Positions 44,225-54,261 are shown, numbered from the stretch's first letter. The stretch is 64,000 bases of DNA from Ignavibacteria bacterium (GCA_014654705.1 JACVZY010000093.1:1-64000), one strand, 5' to 3'. The notes: generated by a model not told the origin, from the letters alone. Program-made: numbers and translations.

Positions 44225-44854
44225 TTATCCTTGAAAGGTACTACACAGCGAATCCGGCGTTGTGCGGTCGTAGCGGTAGGTGGGAATGTCGGTGGCAGCA
44301 ATCGTCAAACCAAGTGCTTGAGCGCGTTCCATAAGCGCAGCCCCTTCGCCGTAGCGCTCGCTGCCGAAACCGCCTAAGCGCAAAGCGGCTTCGCGGCGCA
44401 AAATCATTGTGCCCTCCATCACACATTCGCTCAGGTGAATTTGCTTAGTGGGGTCGTGGCGGTCGTTCACGTAGGGGTTACCAACAACTTCCACGCCACC
44501 ATGCAGAATATCCAGCATTGGAGACGCTTCCATAAGCTTTCGTCGAGAAGCCAAGTGCGATGGCAAATACTCATCGTCGGAGTCCAGAAATGTGCAATAT
44601 TGCCCAAATGCCGCATGAATTCCAGCTGTGCGAGAATATCCAACACCGTGATTCCGATGCTTCATGTAGCGAAATTGCTCACGCTGCTCCACAAGTCGCA
44701 TGGCTATGGAGTAGGTATCGTCCGCGCTGCCGTCGTCCACAATAATAGCCTCCCAGTCCATTTCTGTCTGGGCAAGCAAGGAATCAAGCGCTCGCGGAAG
44801 CAGATGGGCGCGATTGAAGGTACAGATAATAACCGAGAAAAAAGGATACGTCAT
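44225..44854 (-). CDS. Family 2 glycosyltransferase
   Basis: A 209-residue GT-A glycosyltransferase. The N-terminal 'FFSVIICTFNRAHLLPRALDSL' (in parts) and 'IIVDDGSADDT' bind the nucleotide sugar, and the metal motif is 'FLDSDDEYL' near 90-98. It is short for GT2 (many have 250-320) and ends soon after the acceptor region, so it is a minimal enzyme. It should add sugar to an envelope or surface glycan. No sugar cluster surrounds it; the methyltransferase follows on the same strand. Confidence 0.9.
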   Translation of the reverse strand: MTYPFFSVIICTFNRAHLLPRALDSLLAQTEMDWEAIIVDDGSADDTYSIAMRLVEQREQFRYMKHRNHGVGYSRTAGIHAAFGQYCTFLDSDDEYLPSHLASRRKLMEASPMLDILHGGVEVVGNPYVNDRHDPTKQIHLSECVMEGTMILRREAALRLGGFGSERYGEGAALMERAQALGLTIAATDIPTYRYDRTTPDSLCSTFQG

Positions 44855-44972
44855 AATTTTTCTGTTACTGAGAGCATATTCAGTGATTCTACGCGGGCGA
44901 TAGAGCCTAACGCTTAGTTCTTGTTGCCAGTGTCAAAGAATGAAGCGAGATATTTCACTCGCAAGAAAGGTT

Positions 44973-45002
44973 TTTGATGTGAACAAAAATACAGCTAGTT
45001 TG
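44973..45002 (+). promoter_or_regulatory. Candidate promoter for the NifU-like gene
   Basis: TTTG at 44973-44976, 19-bp spacer, then TAGTTTG at 44996-45002, one base shorter than TAnnTTTG. It lies 54 bp before the start codon. Confidence 0.35.
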
Positions 45003-45055
45003 CGCATGTGATAGATAATGGTCGCATCAATGTTTCACTTTTTTTTCAAACCGCT

Positions 45056-45316
45056 ATGGCAACCGCAGCCCCTACTCTTACCGACGAGGCATTATTTGAG
45101 CGCGTTACTATGATCATGGACGAAAAAATCCGTCCTCTTATTGAGCGCGATGGCGGAAAAATTACATTCCACAGCATTGAGGGCGGCACGGTCTTCGTGC
45201 AATTAAGCGGTGCGTGCAGCACCTGTTCTACCGCAAATATCACGCTCAAAGCAGGCGTAGAGCGGATTCTGCGCAAAGAAATCCGTGATGTCAAATCAGT
45301 ACAGCTTCATCCATAA
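45056..45316 (+). CDS. NifU C-terminal-like (Nfu) iron-sulphur scaffold
   Basis: An 86-residue single-domain Nfu protein. The cluster-binding pair is C54-S-T-C57 in 'GACSTCSTANITLKAGVE', preceded by 'IRPLIERDGGKITF'. It carries iron-sulphur clusters to target proteins. The start at 45056 matches the family; the 16 residues before it do not. It lies 64 bp before the LexA-like gene on the same strand. Confidence 0.95.
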   Translation: MATAAPTLTDEALFERVTMIMDEKIRPLIERDGGKITFHSIEGGTVFVQLSGACSTCSTANITLKAGVERILRKEIRDVKSVQLHP

Positions 45317-45380
45317 GCACAGCCTATTGTAGGCACGAAGAAAAGCACGTTACACCATTATCCGCTATGAAGTATCTGCC

Positions 45381-46172
45381 ATGAAAGCAACCATTACTAC
45401 TGACCCGACCAAGCAAGCGCTGACGATAAAGCAAAACGATGTGCTGCGTTTTTTGCAGGATTATGTCGAAGAATATGGTTTTCCGCCCACGATGAAAGAA
45501 ATAGGTGATAAATTCTCCTTTGCTTCTACCAATGCTGTAACGCAGTATTTGGTGGCACTGGAGAGAAAGGGCTATATTCGGCGCTCCACCAAAGGCGCGT
45601 CGCGTGGCATTCAGATTATTGATTTTACGCCATCACCCAAGCATATTGCGCAATCTACTGCTACGACACCAGCACTTCAGTCCACAGCGCACCGCAGCCT
45701 TTCGCCGATGCTCAATCACCAGCAGCAAAGCGTCAAAAACGTTGTTATTGTCGGCGACGGAACTCCTCAAAACCCGCTTTCTGCATTTCTTTCACCACGC
45801 GGGCAGATAAAAATAGATACCGACTTTTTTCTGTCCGAAAACGGTCAACCGGGCACAGACACTACTTCGCAGAGTACTCCACACAGTGCACCACCACAGC
45901 TCTTCGCAGCTATTGTCAGCGACGACGGTATGAGCGCCGAGGCGCTGCGCGAAGGAGATATTGTTATTGCCAAGCAGCAATTTTCCGCTTCGGAAGGAGA
46001 TATTGTCGTGGCACTTTTCCATGATACCGTGCTAGTACGACGTTTTGTGCGCATGGGCGTAGTCTCCGAACTTGAAGCTGCCACAAAGACCTTTCCGCCT
46101 ATTTCCTTTCACGAAGGCTCCGGCACGGTAGCAATTATCGGCGTTGTAGTCGGGCAGATGCGTAAATTGTAA
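45381..46172 (+). CDS. lexA: LexA-like repressor with inactivated peptidase domain
   Basis: A 263-residue protein with a clear LexA winged-helix DNA-binding domain (about 15-78: 'QNDVLRFLQDYVEEYGFPPT', 'NAVTQYLVALERKGYIRR'). A Ser/Thr/Gln-rich linker (81-120) leads to an S24-type C-terminal domain. Key LexA residues are lost: the catalytic Ser is Gly183 ('VSDDGMSAEALREGD', normally GDSM), the catalytic Lys is Arg220 ('VLVRRF', normally VKR), and the Ala-Gly cleavage site reads D126-G127. The protein should dimerise and bind DNA but not self-cleave with RecA. It is longer than E. coli LexA (202). No SOS-like palindrome was seen in the 64-bp leader. It may be a non-SOS regulator or a diverged LexA. 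Confidence 0.85.
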   Translation: MKATITTDPTKQALTIKQNDVLRFLQDYVEEYGFPPTMKEIGDKFSFASTNAVTQYLVALERKGYIRRSTKGASRGIQIIDFTPSPKHIAQSTATTPALQSTAHRSLSPMLNHQQQSVKNVVIVGDGTPQNPLSAFLSPRGQIKIDTDFFLSENGQPGTDTTSQSTPHSAPPQLFAAIVSDDGMSAEALREGDIVIAKQQFSASEGDIVVALFHDTVLVRRFVRMGVVSELEAATKTFPPISFHEGSGTVAIIGVVVGQMRKL

Positions 46173-46242
46173 CAGTATCATGCACACTGAGCAAATTTTC
46201 TCTATGCGTGCTCCTCTCTCCACAGCAATAAAAACTCAAACA

Positions 46243-49200
46243 ATGCAAGCATTCATACGGTCTAAATACAGCCTTCAGACTAGGCTACCCAGCATTACGT
46301 TGCTAACATTACTGGCATTCTTTTGTGATACTTTCTCGCTTTCTGCCCAGACGACTGCAACCTTTATTGTTCCTCTCAGCCGCAGCACCATTACGCAATC
46401 GAATACTGTTCTCTTCCAAAATGCGTTGTATCGGTGGACAATCGCCGGGCGCGGTTCTGCGGGACAAGTAATTGCTTCACCGACACAGGTAGATGCACGT
46501 TTTTTTGTGAGCAATGTGAGTATTGTGCAAGGCGTAGCAAATCCACGTATGCCGCTTGAGGTCAACGGCGCTGCCGCAGCACAGTATTGTACTGCTTTTA
46601 CGACTACACCAGCGGCATCGCCCTGCAATGTGTACCTTGCCGCCAACATGACGCGCACCAGCCCTGCACAACCCGCACTGCAAAACGCTTCGTTCCGCCT
46701 CACCGATGCTGTGCAATTGAAGCAGTTTGCTTTTGTGCCGGACAACGACACCTACAACTCCAATAACATCTACACTGCTACCGTGCGAGGTGCGAACCTG
46801 CCCGCACAAATGGTCTTTGTGGATAGGCTCGGCTTCAACAGCAATGCGGCGTATAATGACAACCAAGACTCGCTTTCTGTACGGATTGAGCGCCAAAGCC
46901 CCGAACTCGTGCTTTCTGCACGTCCGAGTTTTGCGATTGCTTCCACGCAGCCCGCACGGATTCTGAATGATGACCGACCACAGAAGCCTTTTCGAGATAC
47001 CGTGCTGGATTTTGGTTCGTTTCTTGTGGGCAAACCTACACAAAGAAGGCGAATTGTGCTGTACAATCGTGGTTCAGAAGCGCTTGGTGTTCGCATAGAG
47101 GCACAAGACCCGAGCGGGATATTCAACGTTTTTTCACCAAGTGGTAACATTGGAACACAACAATTTATCAGCCGTGGAAATGATTCTCTTGAGCTGTTTT
47201 TAACATATGAACCGCGTCTTTTAGGTGCTCAAACCCTTGATGTAAGGATTATTACAAACGACCCAGCACTTGAGGTCAATGGACAAAGTATTTTTCGTTT
47301 GCGACTCATTGGTACAGCCGTAAATGGTGCGTTGCTCATAACACCTAATACACTACCTTTCATAAACAATACTCTGCTTTTTGGTACTAGAACAGGCAAT
47401 GATAAATCAAAGGAGTATATTGATTTGTCGGGAAGTTTTCGATTTGAGAGGGCACCAACAGTTCAAAACACTATTTACCTTGACTCTATTCAACGTAATA
47501 TCAATAGTGCATTTCAATTTGCGACATCTCCGTTCATAGACCCATTGCTTGTTTTACCTGATTCGCTTACTTCATCGGCACGCTTAATTTCCACTGTGAT
47601 ATTTCGTCCAACAAAAATTGGTGACTACCTTGATTCCATTATCATTCGTGGACGAAACTTAGAAGATTACACTATCTATTTTAGTGGAAGGGCTGAACTC
47701 GCCGATGCCGCCATTGAGCGTACGACAGCGCCAGTTGATATAGATACTCTTGACTTTGGCTCACTTGTAACAGGTGCCAGTGCTGTACGGAGTGTCGTGG
47801 TACGCAATGTTGGGAATTTACCGCTCACCATTCAAGCGTTTTTGGACACCGGTGGCGATGCAAAGGAATTTACCGTACTACAAAGCACAGGGAATCTGCC
47901 TGAAACAACGGGAAATATCTTTACTACAAACGTCCGTTATGATGCCCAGACGCAATTTCTTGCAGGAAATAAACAGGCATTCTTTCACATTGAAGTACGG
48001 AATCTGGCAACAGGAAATATTGTTGCGGAACGTCGATATACGCTTCGTGCTACCCGTTTACCGAACATTCTTGCTGCTGTGCGCTCCATTGTGAATTTCG
48101 ATTCCGTCTATGTTCAGCGAGAACGACTTGATACGACGCTTATTCGTAACATTTCAGGACAATACGCAGCAACGTTGGACAGTCAAGGAGTTACATCTCT
48201 CAGCCCAAATGCAGACCGCGAATTTACCGCCGACACGCTCGGCGTAGTGGCTTCTGCACGGCGTTTTGGCGTGGGAACTTCAGGCATACCCGGCTTGCGG
48301 TATCGTCCGCTCAATCGTGGCGCTGACAGCGCAGATTTTCGTCTCAGAAGCCGCGTAGATTCTACGAATGGCGCAGAAGAACTTACCGTGCGGCTGCGCG
48401 GTGTGGGCGTAGAACAGGATATATCCGTTGCGCGGCTTATTGCTCTAAGCGGAGTGCCGAACAGTGCGTTTGCGTCCGTTACCACTTCCTCCATAAATGG
48501 CTACCGCGTTTACACCGCCGATATTGGCTGTGTGCGGCTTGGCGAATCGCGCACGGTTGGTGTCGTAGTGCAGAACAGAGGCAACTTGGCGTTTAGAACT
48601 GCACGGCAATTCCGCACTGATTCGATGAACCTTTCACGTGCTTTCACAGTTGACCGACCATTCACCGTCAATCGCAGTCTTGCTCCGAATGCTAACGATA
48701 CGTCGCTTGCCATCCGCTTTACACCTCAAACGCTTGGTGTAGAATCCCTTACCTATGTTCTGGAAAGCGACATTAAGCGTCGTGTACCGAGCGCCCCTGA
48801 TAGCACGGAACAGATAATTATTGTTCTGCGGGGTAGAGGCATTGTGCCACAGGTGCAAGTCCAAGATGCTCTTCGTTTTGAAGATAATACATTAGGCTCA
48901 CAATGTTCTGTCCAAAAAGACTTACCGCTTCTCGTCAAAAATCCACTGTCAGATTCTTGTGGCGTGCCGCTTGTGGTAAAAAGCGTTGTCATTACTACGC
49001 TCGGAGCGCCTTTTTTCGCTACACCCTCCAAGAATCTTCCCCTTACCGTGCAGCCCACAATGTCGGATACGATTAAAATTTCTTTCGACCCAAAACTTGT
49101 TGGTGACAAAGTGGGAAGCTACACAGCAACACTCTTACTTCTGACGGACGCGCCATCGCCAAACGACAGTATCCGTGTAACAATTACAGGAAATATTGTC

Positions 49201-49971
49201 AATCTGCCCTCGGTAATTCTATCGGCACCACGTGATAGCCGTGCAAGTCCGGGCACCAGTATTTCCATACCCATCCTCGTAACGCCAGCCCCAATTGGTT
49301 CGGCAGCACAAAATGCAAAGGCATTGGAATCCGTTAGCATTGCAAAATTTGCCTTCACGTTTGACGAAAGCCTGCTTTCCTACAAAGGCTATAAAGAACT
49401 CGGCACAGCCAGCGAAGGCGCAGCCATCGTAGTTCAGCGAGGTGCGCTTTTGGGCTTCGACAGAACAATACAAGTAACTATTACATCACGAGACAAAGCC
49501 CTTCGTGCGTTATCAGAGCGCCTTATTCTGCTTGACTTCGATACGTATTTGGGACGCGGTGTTTCCACGCCACTAACGTTCTCAAACTATACCTTGGGCG
49601 ATGTCTCTTGTACAGAACGTGCCCGAATAACGACTACCACCAACGGTACATTTACCCTTGATTCAGTGTGTGGCTTAGAAGCAAAAACCAGTGCCATTAA
49701 CAAAGCCACCTCTTTTCTTCTGAGCGATATTTCGCCTAACCCCGTGAGCGACAACCTCCGTATTGGGTTTCAAGTAGCCTACAAAACACGGGTTACTGTC
49801 GAAATTCTGGATGCTTTGGGGCAGGTAAGAACCACAGTTGTGGATAATGAATTTCCTGAAGGTGCCTTTGAGGGCGATGTCAGCACCGTTAATCTCTCGC
49901 CGGGCTTGTATTTCTGTCGTATGCGGGCGGGGCGTTTCAGTGATATGCGCAAAATCGTCATCATACGGTAA
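46243..49971 (+). CDS. Large T9SS-secreted protein with ASPM/SPD-2/Hydin-like domains
   Basis: A protein of about 1242 residues with an N-terminal signal peptide ('LTLLAFFCDTFSLSAQ'). It has several Ig-like 'choice-of-anchor D' segments with the recurring strand 'LDFGSFLVG', 'LDFGSLVTG', 'VLYNRG' and 'VVRNVGNLPL'. The last ~85 residues form a T9SS type A sorting domain ('DISPNPVSDNLRIGF' to 'RFSDMRKIVIIR'). A cohesin-like stretch near 'FAFTFDESLLSYKGYKELG' occurs shortly before. It is expected to be exported by type IX secretion and attached to the cell surface. No catalytic domain is visible; adhesion or structure is a guess. An upstream in-frame ATG at 46180 is possible; 46243 gives the shorter leader. 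Confidence 0.85.
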   Translation: MQAFIRSKYSLQTRLPSITLLTLLAFFCDTFSLSAQTTATFIVPLSRSTITQSNTVLFQNALYRWTIAGRGSAGQVIASPTQVDARFFVSNVSIVQGVANPRMPLEVNGAAAAQYCTAFTTTPAASPCNVYLAANMTRTSPAQPALQNASFRLTDAVQLKQFAFVPDNDTYNSNNIYTATVRGANLPAQMVFVDRLGFNSNAAYNDNQDSLSVRIERQSPELVLSARPSFAIASTQPARILNDDRPQKPFRDTVLDFGSFLVGKPTQRRRIVLYNRGSEALGVRIEAQDPSGIFNVFSPSGNIGTQQFISRGNDSLELFLTYEPRLLGAQTLDVRIITNDPALEVNGQSIFRLRLIGTAVNGALLITPNTLPFINNTLLFGTRTGNDKSKEYIDLSGSFRFERAPTVQNTIYLDSIQRNINSAFQFATSPFIDPLLVLPDSLTSSARLISTVIFRPTKIGDYLDSIIIRGRNLEDYTIYFSGRAELADAAIERTTAPVDIDTLDFGSLVTGASAVRSVVVRNVGNLPLTIQAFLDTGGDAKEFTVLQSTGNLPETTGNIFTTNVRYDAQTQFLAGNKQAFFHIEVRNLATGNIVAERRYTLRATRLPNILAAVRSIVNFDSVYVQRERLDTTLIRNISGQYAATLDSQGVTSLSPNADREFTADTLGVVASARRFGVGTSGIPGLRYRPLNRGADSADFRLRSRVDSTNGAEELTVRLRGVGVEQDISVARLIALSGVPNSAFASVTTSSINGYRVYTADIGCVRLGESRTVGVVVQNRGNLAFRTARQFRTDSMNLSRAFTVDRPFTVNRSLAPNANDTSLAIRFTPQTLGVESLTYVLESDIKRRVPSAPDSTEQIIIVLRGRGIVPQVQVQDALRFEDNTLGSQCSVQKDLPLLVKNPLSDSCGVPLVVKSVVITTLGAPFFATPSKNLPLTVQPTMSDTIKISFDPKLVGDKVGSYTATLLLLTDAPSPNDSIRVTITGNIVNLPSVILSAPRDSRASPGTSISIPILVTPAPIGSAAQNAKALESVSIAKFAFTFDESLLSYKGYKELGTASEGAAIVVQRGALLGFDRTIQVTITSRDKALRALSERLILLDFDTYLGRGVSTPLTFSNYTLGDVSCTERARITTTTNGTFTLDSVCGLEAKTSAINKATSFLLSDISPNPVSDNLRIGFQVAYKTRVTVEILDALGQVRTTVVDNEFPEGAFEGDVSTVNLSPGLYFCRMRAGRFSDMRKIVIIR

Positions 49972-50099
49972 CAAGAAAATCTGCTGATGGGGTGAAATAT
50001 TGAAATTCGATGTGCTGTTGAAATTCCTTGCGTCTGTGAGCAAAAAAAGCGGTAAATTGCGAAACTGTATCTACTTTTTTTTGCTTACACTCTTGCCCA

Positions 50100-51593
50100 A
50101 TGAGTCACACGACTTCCTCCAATACCGCACCCTTTGCGTATGCCGACCTTGTGCAGGTCTTCGGAGAAAGCGCTTGTGCAAAACTTCCTACGACAATACA
50201 GATTCGCGGTATTTCAACCGACACGCGCACACTTGAAGCGGGGAATCTTTTTGTTGCGCTGCGCGGAGAACGCTTCGACGGACACAGCCTCGTGCAGGAG
50301 GCACTCACAAAAGGGGCAGCAGCGGCACTTGTGGAATTGGAATCAAGCGAAAGTCTCAACATTGAGACAAACGCACCGATTATCGCCATTCCCAACACCC
50401 TTCCTGCGTTCGGGCAACTGGCACATTTTCATCGTCGGCGCTTTTCTCTTCCCGTTCTGGCAGTAGCGGGTTCGGCAGGTAAAACGACGACCAAAGAAAT
50501 GACCGCACGATTACTCCGTGAACATTTCTCAGTATTGAAGACAGAGGGGAATTTCAACAATCAAGTTGGTGTACCGCATACGCTCTTGCGTCTCACCGAA
50601 GAGCATACGGCAGCAGTAATCGAAATCGGCACGAATGAACCAGGCGAAATTGAAATATTGTCCTCAATAGTCGCCCCCACGCACGGCATCATTACGAACA
50701 TTGGCAAAGAGCATTTAGAAAAATTGCGCGACGAAGATGGTGTAGAAGAGGAGGAAACGGCACTTTTACGCTATCTCGCAGTCGCACGGGGTGTGGCGTT
50801 TATCAACATGAACGACCGCCGATTGAGAAAATATCAGCGTTCCGGCTGGATTGGTTATGGTCTGGCGGATGACCATAATAATACAGAAAATGATAATGCA
50901 CCGGAAATAACAGCAACCTTTTCTCTCACATCCGGCACACACGTCAGCATCAGCATTACACGGCATCAGACACAAGAACGTGTTAATGCTGACTTACAAA
51001 GCGTTGGCACGACAGGTGCACGGAACGCGCTTGCAGCAGCAGCGGTAGGATTTGGACTGGGACTTACGCCGGAGGAGATTCAACGAGGCTTGGAGGGCTT
51101 TCGCCCAGCAGCATCGGAAGCGGGTTATGGTCGAATGGTTGCTGAGAAAATAACGCTTTCAGCCGACCGCACACTAACGCTCCTCAATGACTGCTACAAT
51201 GCCAATCCGACCTCCATGGATGCAGCCTTAGAAACGCTTGCCGCCACCAATGCCGTTCGCCGCGTTGCTTTGTTAGGCGATATGCGTGAACTTGGCGCAT
51301 TTTCTGATAGCGAACATGATACCCTGCTTGCCACACTGGAGATGTCCTCATGGCTACACTTGGCAATATTGACCGGAACAGAAATGCAGGCGGCGTACAA
51401 ACGCTACACTCAAAGCCATGGGACAACAAAGGTGCTTGTCTATTGCCCCACAAATGCCGAGTGTGCCGACACGTTGGAGAACCGCTTGCAGACTGGTGAT
51501 ATTTTGCTTGTCAAGGGTTCGCGTGGGGTACGGTTGGAGGAGGCGCTGGAGTTGCTTCTGCACAATAAAAACAATAACGGTCGTGGTGTGTAA
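50100..51593 (+). CDS. murF: UDP-N-acetylmuramoyl-tripeptide--D-alanyl-D-alanine ligase
   Basis: A 497-residue Mur ligase adding D-Ala-D-Ala to the peptidoglycan precursor. Typical motifs are 'GISTDTRTLEAGNLFVALRG' near the start, the P-loop 'AGSAGKTTTKEMTARL', 'TEGNFNNQVGVPHTLLRL' and 'LLNDCYNANPTSMDAAL'. It has a normal length with an insertion around 225-260 ('ADDHNNTENDNAPE'). lpxD starts 24 bp after its stop, so the two are probably one transcript linking peptidoglycan and lipid A synthesis. Confidence 0.96.
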   Translation: MSHTTSSNTAPFAYADLVQVFGESACAKLPTTIQIRGISTDTRTLEAGNLFVALRGERFDGHSLVQEALTKGAAAALVELESSESLNIETNAPIIAIPNTLPAFGQLAHFHRRRFSLPVLAVAGSAGKTTTKEMTARLLREHFSVLKTEGNFNNQVGVPHTLLRLTEEHTAAVIEIGTNEPGEIEILSSIVAPTHGIITNIGKEHLEKLRDEDGVEEEETALLRYLAVARGVAFINMNDRRLRKYQRSGWIGYGLADDHNNTENDNAPEITATFSLTSGTHVSISITRHQTQERVNADLQSVGTTGARNALAAAAVGFGLGLTPEEIQRGLEGFRPAASEAGYGRMVAEKITLSADRTLTLLNDCYNANPTSMDAALETLAATNAVRRVALLGDMRELGAFSDSEHDTLLATLEMSSWLHLAILTGTEMQAAYKRYTQSHGTTKVLVYCPTNAECADTLENRLQTGDILLVKGSRGVRLEEALELLLHNKNNNGRGV

Positions 51594-51617
51594 CCTTCTT
51601 TTCTCTTTCTGCCTTTT

Positions 51618-52676
51618 ATGATTGTTCAAAGTAGCAACAATGCTGCGCATCCACCCAAGCCTCCCGCAAAGGCATTGACAACACAAGAACTTTCTACGAT
51701 GCTTGGCGTGGCACTTGAAGGTAAAACTGAGGCGCTTATCAGCAGCGTCAATACACTTGAGGATGCTGAACGTGGCGACCTTACCTTTCTGGCTAATCCG
51801 AAATATGCGGGGTTTGTTGCTGCTACAAACGCTTCTGCTATCCTCGTGAAGACAGATTTTATCGTATCGGCAGAATACAAAGGCGCAATCCTCCGCACAG
51901 ATGACCCGTACAACGCATTCTTGCGGGCGGTAGAGTATTTCTGTCCTCTACCCGTTCTTGAAGTGGGTGTGCGGCATTCCTCATCGGTCATTGCGGGAAG
52001 CGCAGAAATACACGCCTCAGCACACATAGGGGCAAATGTTGTTATCGGTGAACGCTGCCGCATTGGCGCTGAGGCAGTGCTGCGAGCAGGCGTAATCCTC
52101 TACGACGACGTACAGATTGGTGAGCAAACAATACTACACGGGAATGTCGTATGCTACGACCGCACGGTGATCGGTTCGCGGTGCGTGATTCATGCAGGAA
52201 CGGTTATTGGTTCGGATGGCTTTGGCTTTGCGGAAAATAAAAATGACGGTTCGTTTACAAAAATTCCGCAAGTTGGTAATGTAGTAATAGGCGACGACGT
52301 GGAAATTGGCGCAAACTGCACGATTGACCGCGCAAGCCTCCGTTCGACTCGGCTCGAAAATGGTGTAAAGCTCGATAATCTGATACACATCGCACACAAC
52401 GTCGTTATTGGTGAAAACACGGCAATTGCAGCACAAACAGGCATTTCCGGCAGTACAAAACTGGGCAAGCGCAATCGCATTGCGGGACAGGTTGGTTTTG
52501 TGGGGCATATATCGACCGCAGACGACGTTATCGTCTATGCGCAGTCCGGTGTTGCGAAGGGCATTGCGCAGAAAGGTGTATATTTTGGTGCCCCTGCCAA
52601 ACCGCTTATGGACGAGCTTCGTTTGCAGGCAGTACTAAAACAATTACCCGACCTTATTCGTCATAGCTCTCAGTAA
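51618..52676 (+). CDS. lpxD: UDP-3-O-acylglucosamine N-acyltransferase
   Basis: A 352-residue hexapeptide-repeat acyltransferase that adds the N-linked acyl chain in lipid A synthesis. The N-terminal uridine-binding domain contains 'GDLTFLANPKYAGFVAAT' (in parts). The left-handed beta-helix runs from about 105 to 310. The catalytic His lies in 'NLIHIAHNVVIGENTAI', and 'IGSDGFGFAENKNDG' is the family-specific loop. The product needs an LpxA-made precursor; lpxA is not in the window. lpxC/fabZ lies 154 bp downstream. Confidence 0.96.
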   Translation: MIVQSSNNAAHPPKPPAKALTTQELSTMLGVALEGKTEALISSVNTLEDAERGDLTFLANPKYAGFVAATNASAILVKTDFIVSAEYKGAILRTDDPYNAFLRAVEYFCPLPVLEVGVRHSSSVIAGSAEIHASAHIGANVVIGERCRIGAEAVLRAGVILYDDVQIGEQTILHGNVVCYDRTVIGSRCVIHAGTVIGSDGFGFAENKNDGSFTKIPQVGNVVIGDDVEIGANCTIDRASLRSTRLENGVKLDNLIHIAHNVVIGENTAIAAQTGISGSTKLGKRNRIAGQVGFVGHISTADDVIVYAQSGVAKGIAQKGVYFGAPAKPLMDELRLQAVLKQLPDLIRHSSQ

Positions 52677-52739
52677 ACTTTGGGTAATGTGCCTGTGAAA
52701 GCTCGCACATGTACATCGCTTTACCATCTGCTTCAGTTT

Positions 52740-52747
52740 TATATTTG
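52740..52747 (+). promoter_or_regulatory. -7 box candidate for lpxC/fabZ
   Basis: TATATTTG, an exact TAnnTTTG match, in the 154-bp gap before lpxC/fabZ. No TTG at the expected -33 distance. Confidence 0.3.
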
Positions 52748-52830
52748 TCAATTCTCCCAAAACCTTGAATGTATGAAAATTGCCATACGACGTAAATTTT
52801 CTTGTGGCACTTTAGTCTGGAACCGCTTTC

Positions 52831-54261
52831 ATGCTCATCAACCAAAGAACGCTCAAAACCTCTGTATCGTTTGCAGGAGTTGGATTACACACTGGTAATC
52901 TCTCGACCATTACGTTTCATCCTGCCCCAGAGGGATATGGCTACAAATTTGTGCGAACTGACCTTGCCGATAGCCCCGAAATTCCTGCGCTTGTTGATAA
53001 TGTCATTGACATATCGCGCGGCACAACCCTCGCCGTGCCGACTTCAAGTGGCGAAGCCAAAGCACACACCGTCGAGCACGTCCTCTCGGCACTGGCGGGG
53101 CTGGAAATTGATAACTGCAAAATCGAACTCTCTGCGAATGAACCGCCCGTCGGGGACGGTAGCGCGATGCCTTTTGTAGAAGCTTTATCTAAAGCGGGGT
53201 TCGAGGAGCAACGCGCTCCGAAAGATTATTTGGTGCTGGACAAAACCATTACCCATCAGGAATCAGCCCGAAACGTCGAGATGGCGGCACTCCCGAATGA
53301 TGACTACCGCATAACGGTCATGGTGGACTACAACAATCCAGCGCTCGGCAGCCAACACGCGACACTCTTCGACGTGAGTAACAACTATGTCAGCGATATA
53401 GCACCCGCCAGAACGTTCTGCTTTCTCTCAGAAGTAGAGGCGCTGCACAAACACGGATTAATCAAAGGTGGGAATTTAGACAACGCTGTTGTGATTATTG
53501 ACCACGAGACGAATGATAGCGAACTACAAGGATTAATGCGGGGTTTGGGCTTAGATGAACACGTCGTTGTCGGCACAAGCGGCTTTCTGAATAATAAAAC
53601 CCTTCGCTTTGCCAATGAGCCGGCACGCCACAAACTTCTGGATGTACTGGGCGATTTAGCGCTGGTAGGCGTTCCAATGAAGGCACACATACTGGCAGCA
53701 CGACCCGGACACGCCGCGAACGTAGAACTTGCTCGCAAAATACGCCGACAATACGAGCGCAAAAAAATTCATCGAAAATATCAACTCAAAACAGGAGACG
53801 CAGCCGTGATGGACATTAACGCTATTTTAGAGGTGATGCCGCATCGGTATCCGTTTTTGCTTGTCGATAGAATTACCGAGGTAAACATTGAAGAACAGCG
53901 CATCATCGGCTACAAAAACGTTACCTTCAACGAGCAGTTTTTTCAAGGGCATTTTCCGGGTCGCCCGATTATGCCCGGCGTTCTCCTTATTGAGGCAATG
54001 GCACAAACAGGTGGTTTATTGCTGCTTTCTAATCCTGCGCACGGAAGCGCTGAGGTTGGGGGCATGAAAGATAAACTTGTCTTCTTTATGGGTATCAATA
54101 ACGCAAAATTCCGCAAACCGGTTACGCCCGGTGACCAAGTCTTTTTCGAGGTCAAAATGTTGCGTCAGCGCCGAAACACATTCCAAATGGAAGCCAAGGC
54201 ACTTGTAATGGGAGAAGTTGTCGCCGAGGCGGAACTTATGGCAGCTATTGTCGATAAATAA
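52831..54261 (+). CDS. lpxC/fabZ: LpxC-FabZ fusion: UDP-3-O-acyl-GlcNAc deacetylase / 3-hydroxyacyl-ACP dehydratase
   Basis: A 476-residue bifunctional enzyme of the kind found in Bacteroidota and Chlorobiota. The LpxC part (about 1-300) opens 'VGLHTGNLSTI' and has a zinc His in 'HTVEHVLSALAGL'; later metal and base residues fall in 'ARHKLLDVLGDLAL'. The FabZ part begins near 326 ('MDINAILEVMPHRYPFLLVDR') and has the catalytic 'GHFPGRPIMPGVLLIEAMAQTGG' (cited in part: 'HFPGRPIMPGVLLIEAMAQ'). The first catalyses the committed step of lipid A, the second works in fatty acid elongation. The usual third neighbour, lpxA, is missing. Confidence 0.97.
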   Translation: MLINQRTLKTSVSFAGVGLHTGNLSTITFHPAPEGYGYKFVRTDLADSPEIPALVDNVIDISRGTTLAVPTSSGEAKAHTVEHVLSALAGLEIDNCKIELSANEPPVGDGSAMPFVEALSKAGFEEQRAPKDYLVLDKTITHQESARNVEMAALPNDDYRITVMVDYNNPALGSQHATLFDVSNNYVSDIAPARTFCFLSEVEALHKHGLIKGGNLDNAVVIIDHETNDSELQGLMRGLGLDEHVVVGTSGFLNNKTLRFANEPARHKLLDVLGDLALVGVPMKAHILAARPGHAANVELARKIRRQYERKKIHRKYQLKTGDAAVMDINAILEVMPHRYPFLLVDRITEVNIEEQRIIGYKNVTFNEQFFQGHFPGRPIMPGVLLIEAMAQTGGLLLLSNPAHGSAEVGGMKDKLVFFMGINNAKFRKPVTPGDQVFFEVKMLRQRRNTFQMEAKALVMGEVVAEAELMAAIVDK

